NCBI GenBank assembly: GCA_002368805.1
Contig: DFFH01000064.1
Coordinates: 1-6,992 of the forward strand
DNA from: Mageeibacillus sp. UBA3781
GTDB lineage: Bacteria; Bacillota; Clostridia; Saccharofermentanales; Saccharofermentanaceae
Direction of reading: 5' to 3'
DNA length: 6,992 bases
Position 1 is the stretch's first letter, and the number at the start of each line of letters is the position of its first letter. The notes under the pieces were generated by a model. The model saw only the letters and a program-made list of their open reading frames with translations. It was not told the origin of the DNA and ran no database searches. The position numbers and the translations under genes are program-made. Shown in pieces: positions 5,134 to 6,992 of the stretch.

Positions 5134-5877
5134 ATGGAGAGAGAATACTATGAAGATCTTGGTTACAAGCCGTTTCTGTTTTACATCATCTTCGGTGTTT
5201 CCGGAGAGGAACTCACGGTGTCTCGCGAGAAACACCATGTGAGTGCTTTTCCCGAAGACTTAGAGATCCGGTCTCTTAATAGAACCGAGCATGCAGAGAG
5301 CATCGACGGACTCATCGGCGGGCAGATCGGCGAGATCCTGAAAGCTGCGGACAGCAATCTGTACGGGCAGTGCAGTTCCGCCGAGAAGTGCGTGATCTTA
5401 AGCGGAAGTGTAAAGGACGATAGCACGCTGGAATATATGCAGAATGTCATCGGCATCATCGAGGCATTTATCGATCAGGGCGCCGTCGGCGTTCTCGACC
5501 TTCTGACATTTACTCTTTATTCTCCGGCAAAGTGGACCGAGCGCTTCTTCGAGAAAGAGATCAATGCACAGAACCACGTCATGATCCTCTTTTCGGAAGA
5601 GGAGGACGGGATCTGGCTTCACACCAGAGGCCTCGCGGAGTTCGGAAGACCCGATATCGGGATCCACGGAGTTCCGGAGGAAAAAGTCGAGGACTATAAA
5701 CAGGCCATCGACCAGATGATCTTCTATTCCGGTAAAGGACTCTTCTTCAAGGGTAAGGCTACCCTCCACACGTTTAACGGCAAGACCATCACCGTCGCCC
5801 CCGAATTCGTAAACGACTTCGACAACGACGACTACAACAACGCCTACTACAATGTGACCGTGGTGGAGGAGAAGTGA
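5134..5877 (+). CDS. Cytoplasmic protein resembling DUF4261
   Basis: The protein has 247 residues and no signal peptide; the short hydrophobic stretch FLFYIIFGV (14-22) looks like a buried strand. The middle holds a predicted helix (about 99-113) followed by GAVGVLDLLTFTLYSPAKW (116-134). After this come HVMILFSEEEDGIWLHTRG (148-166) and LAEFGRPDIGIHGVPEE (167-183). An aliphatic GAV-x-V strand, a SP-x-x-W turn and a W-x-x-T-R-G-x-x-x-F-G-x-P-(D/E)-(I/L) block are what I remember of DUF4261, a family of unknown function often found alone or with SMI1/KNR4-type proteins. The tail VAPEFVNDFDNDDYNNAYYNVTV (221-243 region) is rich in Asp, Asn and Tyr. It has its own promoter in the preceding hairpin. 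DUF4261 kinship is a recollection, so function is unassigned. Confidence 0.8.
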   Translation: MEREYYEDLGYKPFLFYIIFGVSGEELTVSREKHHVSAFPEDLEIRSLNRTEHAESIDGLIGGQIGEILKAADSNLYGQCSSAEKCVILSGSVKDDSTLEYMQNVIGIIEAFIDQGAVGVLDLLTFTLYSPAKWTERFFEKEINAQNHVMILFSEEEDGIWLHTRGLAEFGRPDIGIHGVPEEKVEDYKQAIDQMIFYSGKGLFFKGKATLHTFNGKTITVAPEFVNDFDNDDYNNAYYNVTVVEEK

Positions 5878-5909
5878 TATCTGATCCCTCAAGAATACTC
5901 ATTTTATCA

Positions 5910-5919
5910 AGAACGTTCT
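5910..5919 (+). promoter_or_regulatory. 10-bp palindrome at the -35 position of the AraC-GGDEF gene
   Basis: AGAACGTTCT is a perfect palindrome covering the expected -35 position (5909-5914) of the promoter below. It resembles the half-sites of the Gram-positive SOS box but lacks the four-base spacer (GAACnnnnGTTC), so it is not called LexA. It is a candidate regulator site. Confidence 0.35.
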
Positions 5920-5931
5920 CTTCTGCCTTTG

Positions 5932-5937
5932 TATAAT
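5932..5937 (+). promoter_or_regulatory. -10 element of the AraC-GGDEF gene
   Basis: A perfect TATAAT lies 35 nt before the chosen ATG at 5973. The -35 (AAGAAC) is poor, as expected of a promoter that needs an activator. Transcription would begin near 5944. Confidence 0.55.
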
Positions 5938-5942
5938 AGAAA

Positions 5943-5954
5943 TACGATATCGTA
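5943..5954 (+). promoter_or_regulatory. 12-bp palindrome at the transcription start of the AraC-GGDEF gene
   Basis: TACGATATCGTA is a perfect palindrome at about +1 to +12 relative to the -10 at 5932-5937. A protein bound there would block initiation. It may be a repressor site for the encoded protein or another regulator. Confidence 0.4.
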
Positions 5955-5958
5955 ATAG

Positions 5959-5964
5959 AAAGGA
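5959..5964 (+). promoter_or_regulatory. Ribosome binding site favouring the ATG 5973 start
   Basis: AAAGGA lies 8 nt before the ATG at 5973. The ATGs at 5964 and 5967 are overlapped by or too close to it. Confidence 0.6.
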
Positions 5965-5972
5965 TGATGGGC

Positions 5973-6803
5973 ATGGAGAATCTGGGACTCCTTATTGAGG
6001 CGCTGGAATTTATCGAGCAAAATCTTGCGTCACCGATCAGGACAGAGTCTATTTCTGAACATCTGCACTGCTCAAAGTCCACTATAGAAAAGCTTTTCAA
6101 GTACGTGAACAACATCAGTATCAGGGATTATATTATCCGCAGGCGAATGAGCAGGGCGTCAAGAGAACTGGTGAAGAATCCGGATAGATCTTTGCTGGAC
6201 ATCGGCATGGAGTACGGATATGGCAGTAATGAAGCGTTTACCAGAGCTTTTCAAAGCGTCTGGCAGGTATCGCCTTCGGAATTCCGGAAGAATCCCTCTG
6301 AGTTTGAACTGTTTCCCGGCTATCGGATCGAGCGGGAACTACTGGAGGATAAAAAGATGACAGACAGAAAAAAGGTTGATATTAGTGAGCTTTATGATTG
6401 CATTAAGGAAAGAAAAGGATGTTTCCTGATCCTTGGAGACATCAAGGGTCTGATCCCGATCAACGAGATCTCAAGAAAGGCAGGGGATCTGGCGATCATT
6501 ACTTCCATGAAACGCATGGAGCAGGCGGCCGGGCCGGAGGACATCGTTTTCCGTATCGGCGGCGATGAATTCGTGATCCTTACCGACTCGACCGATGAGG
6601 CATATGCGAAGAAACTCTGCGGGGAGATCGTAAGCCACAATGATGAGTGCATCTCCTGGGATGGAAACGAGATCCCGCTGACGCTATACGTTAAGGCTGT
6701 CCGCTATGAAGGCGGATCTGCTCTGCGGTATTCCGATTTTTTTACCATGCTGCACAGCGAGATCAGTGAAGAGTTCAAACGGAAGTGTTATGAAGGGAAG
6801 TAG
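5973..6803 (+). CDS. AraC-type helix-turn-helix regulator fused to a GGDEF-like domain
   Basis: The protein has 276 residues. Residues about 5-106 form a complete AraC/XylS DNA-binding domain: a first HTH near 25-44 (SISEHLHCSKSTIEKLF), a second near 73-97 (LLDIGMEYGYGSNEAFTRAF) and the family end motif SPSEFRK. The AraC domain is N-terminal, whereas it is usually C-terminal. After a linker (107-134) comes a GGDEF-type fold: GDIKGLIPIN gives Asp156 and Asn164, AGD gives Asp172, and FRIGGDEFVIL holds an intact GGDEF at 196-200. Asp156 and Asn164 align with the metal- and guanine-contacting residues of active cyclases such as PleD. However, the Asn-to-Asp spacing is one residue short, the Gly-His of the usual loop is missing, and the usual Lys after the first Asp is Ile161. 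The inhibitory RxxD site reads Gly-Pro-Glu-Asp, so its Arg is lost. It may therefore bind a nucleotide as a signal rather than make c-di-GMP. I recall this fusion in many Clostridia. Confidence 0.88.
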   Translation: MENLGLLIEALEFIEQNLASPIRTESISEHLHCSKSTIEKLFKYVNNISIRDYIIRRRMSRASRELVKNPDRSLLDIGMEYGYGSNEAFTRAFQSVWQVSPSEFRKNPSEFELFPGYRIERELLEDKKMTDRKKVDISELYDCIKERKGCFLILGDIKGLIPINEISRKAGDLAIITSMKRMEQAAGPEDIVFRIGGDEFVILTDSTDEAYAKKLCGEIVSHNDECISWDGNEIPLTLYVKAVRYEGGSALRYSDFFTMLHSEISEEFKRKCYEGK

Positions 6804-6820
6804 CCCGGAAAACTACACAG

Positions 6821-6866
6821 TTCATTTTAGTTTTTTCTAGGAAAGATAGTTGTGTCTCAAAATGAA
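6821..6866 (+). repeat. Inverted repeat downstream of the AraC-GGDEF gene
   Basis: TTCATTTT (6821-6828) and AAAATGAA (6859-6866) are perfect inverted arms 30 bp apart, with a run of six T at 6831-6836 just after the left arm. The right arm shares two bases (6865-6866) with the base of the terminator stem, so the two structures compete only slightly. It could be a secondary terminator structure or a remnant of a mobile-element end; neither is established. Confidence 0.35.
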
Positions 6867-6904
6867 GTGCCCGCCAAGGTGATAACGACTTTGCGGGTGC
6901 TTTT
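6865..6904 (+). terminator. Intrinsic terminator of the AraC-GGDEF gene
   Basis: CCCGCcAAG (6870-6878) pairs with CTTtGCGGG (6889-6897) with one C/T mismatch and a 10-nt loop. AAGTG at 6865-6869 extends the stem by pairing with TGCTT at 6898-6902 through two wobbles, and the T run at 6901-6904 serves as the tail. The stem starts 62 bp after the stop. Confidence 0.75.
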
Positions 6905-6936
6905 CGATGGAGAAACCCCCTTTTATGCATCCATAT

Positions 6937-6974
6937 TTGCGATTTTTACATTTCTAGCCTATCGTTCGCGAACG
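6937..6974 (+). promoter_or_regulatory. Possible promoter with palindromic operator for a gene beyond the window
   Basis: TTGCGA (6937-6942), a 17-bp spacer and TATCGT (6960-6965) each match four of six consensus bases. The perfect 12-bp palindrome CGTTCGCGAACG (6963-6974) overlaps the -10 and the start site. It is followed by TTTTT (6976-6980), so it could instead be a minimal hairpin. ATCCATATTT occurs at 6929-6938 and again at 6982-6991. No coding region is seen from 6804 to the end. Confidence 0.28.
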
Positions 6975-6992
6975 CTTTTTAATCCATATTTT

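Noticed and set aside
5398..5892. Open frame of 164 codons on the - strand with a Val-rich stretch
   Set aside because: The Val-rich stretch is the antisense of the Asp/Asn codons in the + strand tail (GAC/AAC repeats). There is no sign of an independent gene.
5910..5919. LexA/SOS box before the AraC-GGDEF gene
   Set aside because: GAACGTTC has the half-sites but no four-base spacer as required by the Gram-positive SOS box.
6963..6974. LexA/SOS box at the right end
   Set aside because: CGTTCGCGAACG has the half-sites in inverted order and the wrong spacing relative to CGAACnnnnGTTCG.

Overview
The window looks like chromosomal DNA from a low-to-mid GC Gram-positive anaerobe of the Clostridia (Lachnospiraceae/Oscillospiraceae-like, of gut or rumen type). 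The basis is strong GGAGG-type ribosome binding sites 6-9 nt before ATG starts, TTGACA/TATAAT-type promoter elements, and protein families I associate with that class (a DUF6442-like membrane protein beside a short XRE regulator, an AraC-GGDEF fusion regulator, and a surface domain with an IYLY...YLYWE...YWLP signature). No family was confirmed by a search. All eight supported genes lie on the + strand. I see no RNA gene, CRISPR array, complete mobile element or replication origin.

Layout. (1) 111-1145: a three-pass membrane protein with a large outer C-terminal domain. (2) 1179-2060: a compact three-gene unit of a small DUF6442-like membrane protein, a 68-residue XRE repressor-like protein and a 67-residue winged-helix-like protein. 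It has one strong promoter whose -35/spacer lies inside a 20-bp interrupted palindrome, a second weaker copy of that palindrome at the start of the leader, and an AT-rich hairpin at the end. (3) 2180-3925: a 581-residue MutS-like ATPase without the mismatch-recognition domain. (4) 3996-5000: an exported or membrane-anchored protein that may be a degenerate RCC1-like beta-propeller. (5) 5023-5062: a GC-rich hairpin that appears to be the terminator of (4) and carries in its loop the extended -10 promoter of the next gene. (6) 5134-5877: a cytoplasmic protein resembling DUF4261. (7) 5973-6803: an AraC-type DNA-binding domain fused to a GGDEF-like domain, preceded by two perfect palindromes around its -10 box and followed by a good intrinsic terminator. 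(8) 6804-6992: non-coding, with the terminator, an inverted repeat and a 12-bp palindrome that may belong to a gene beyond the window.

How the genes relate. Only 1247-2026 is clearly a unit: three closely spaced genes with their own promoter, where the XRE protein is the obvious candidate to bind the palindromes and control its own operon. The other genes look like separate transcription units with unrelated jobs. I see no phage, transposon or defence-island context. The most interesting signals are the operator pair at 1179-1233, the promoter inside a terminator at 5023-5062, the AraC-GGDEF fusion with a partly preserved active site but no inhibitory-site arginine, and the MutS-like ATPase with an Asn in Walker B.
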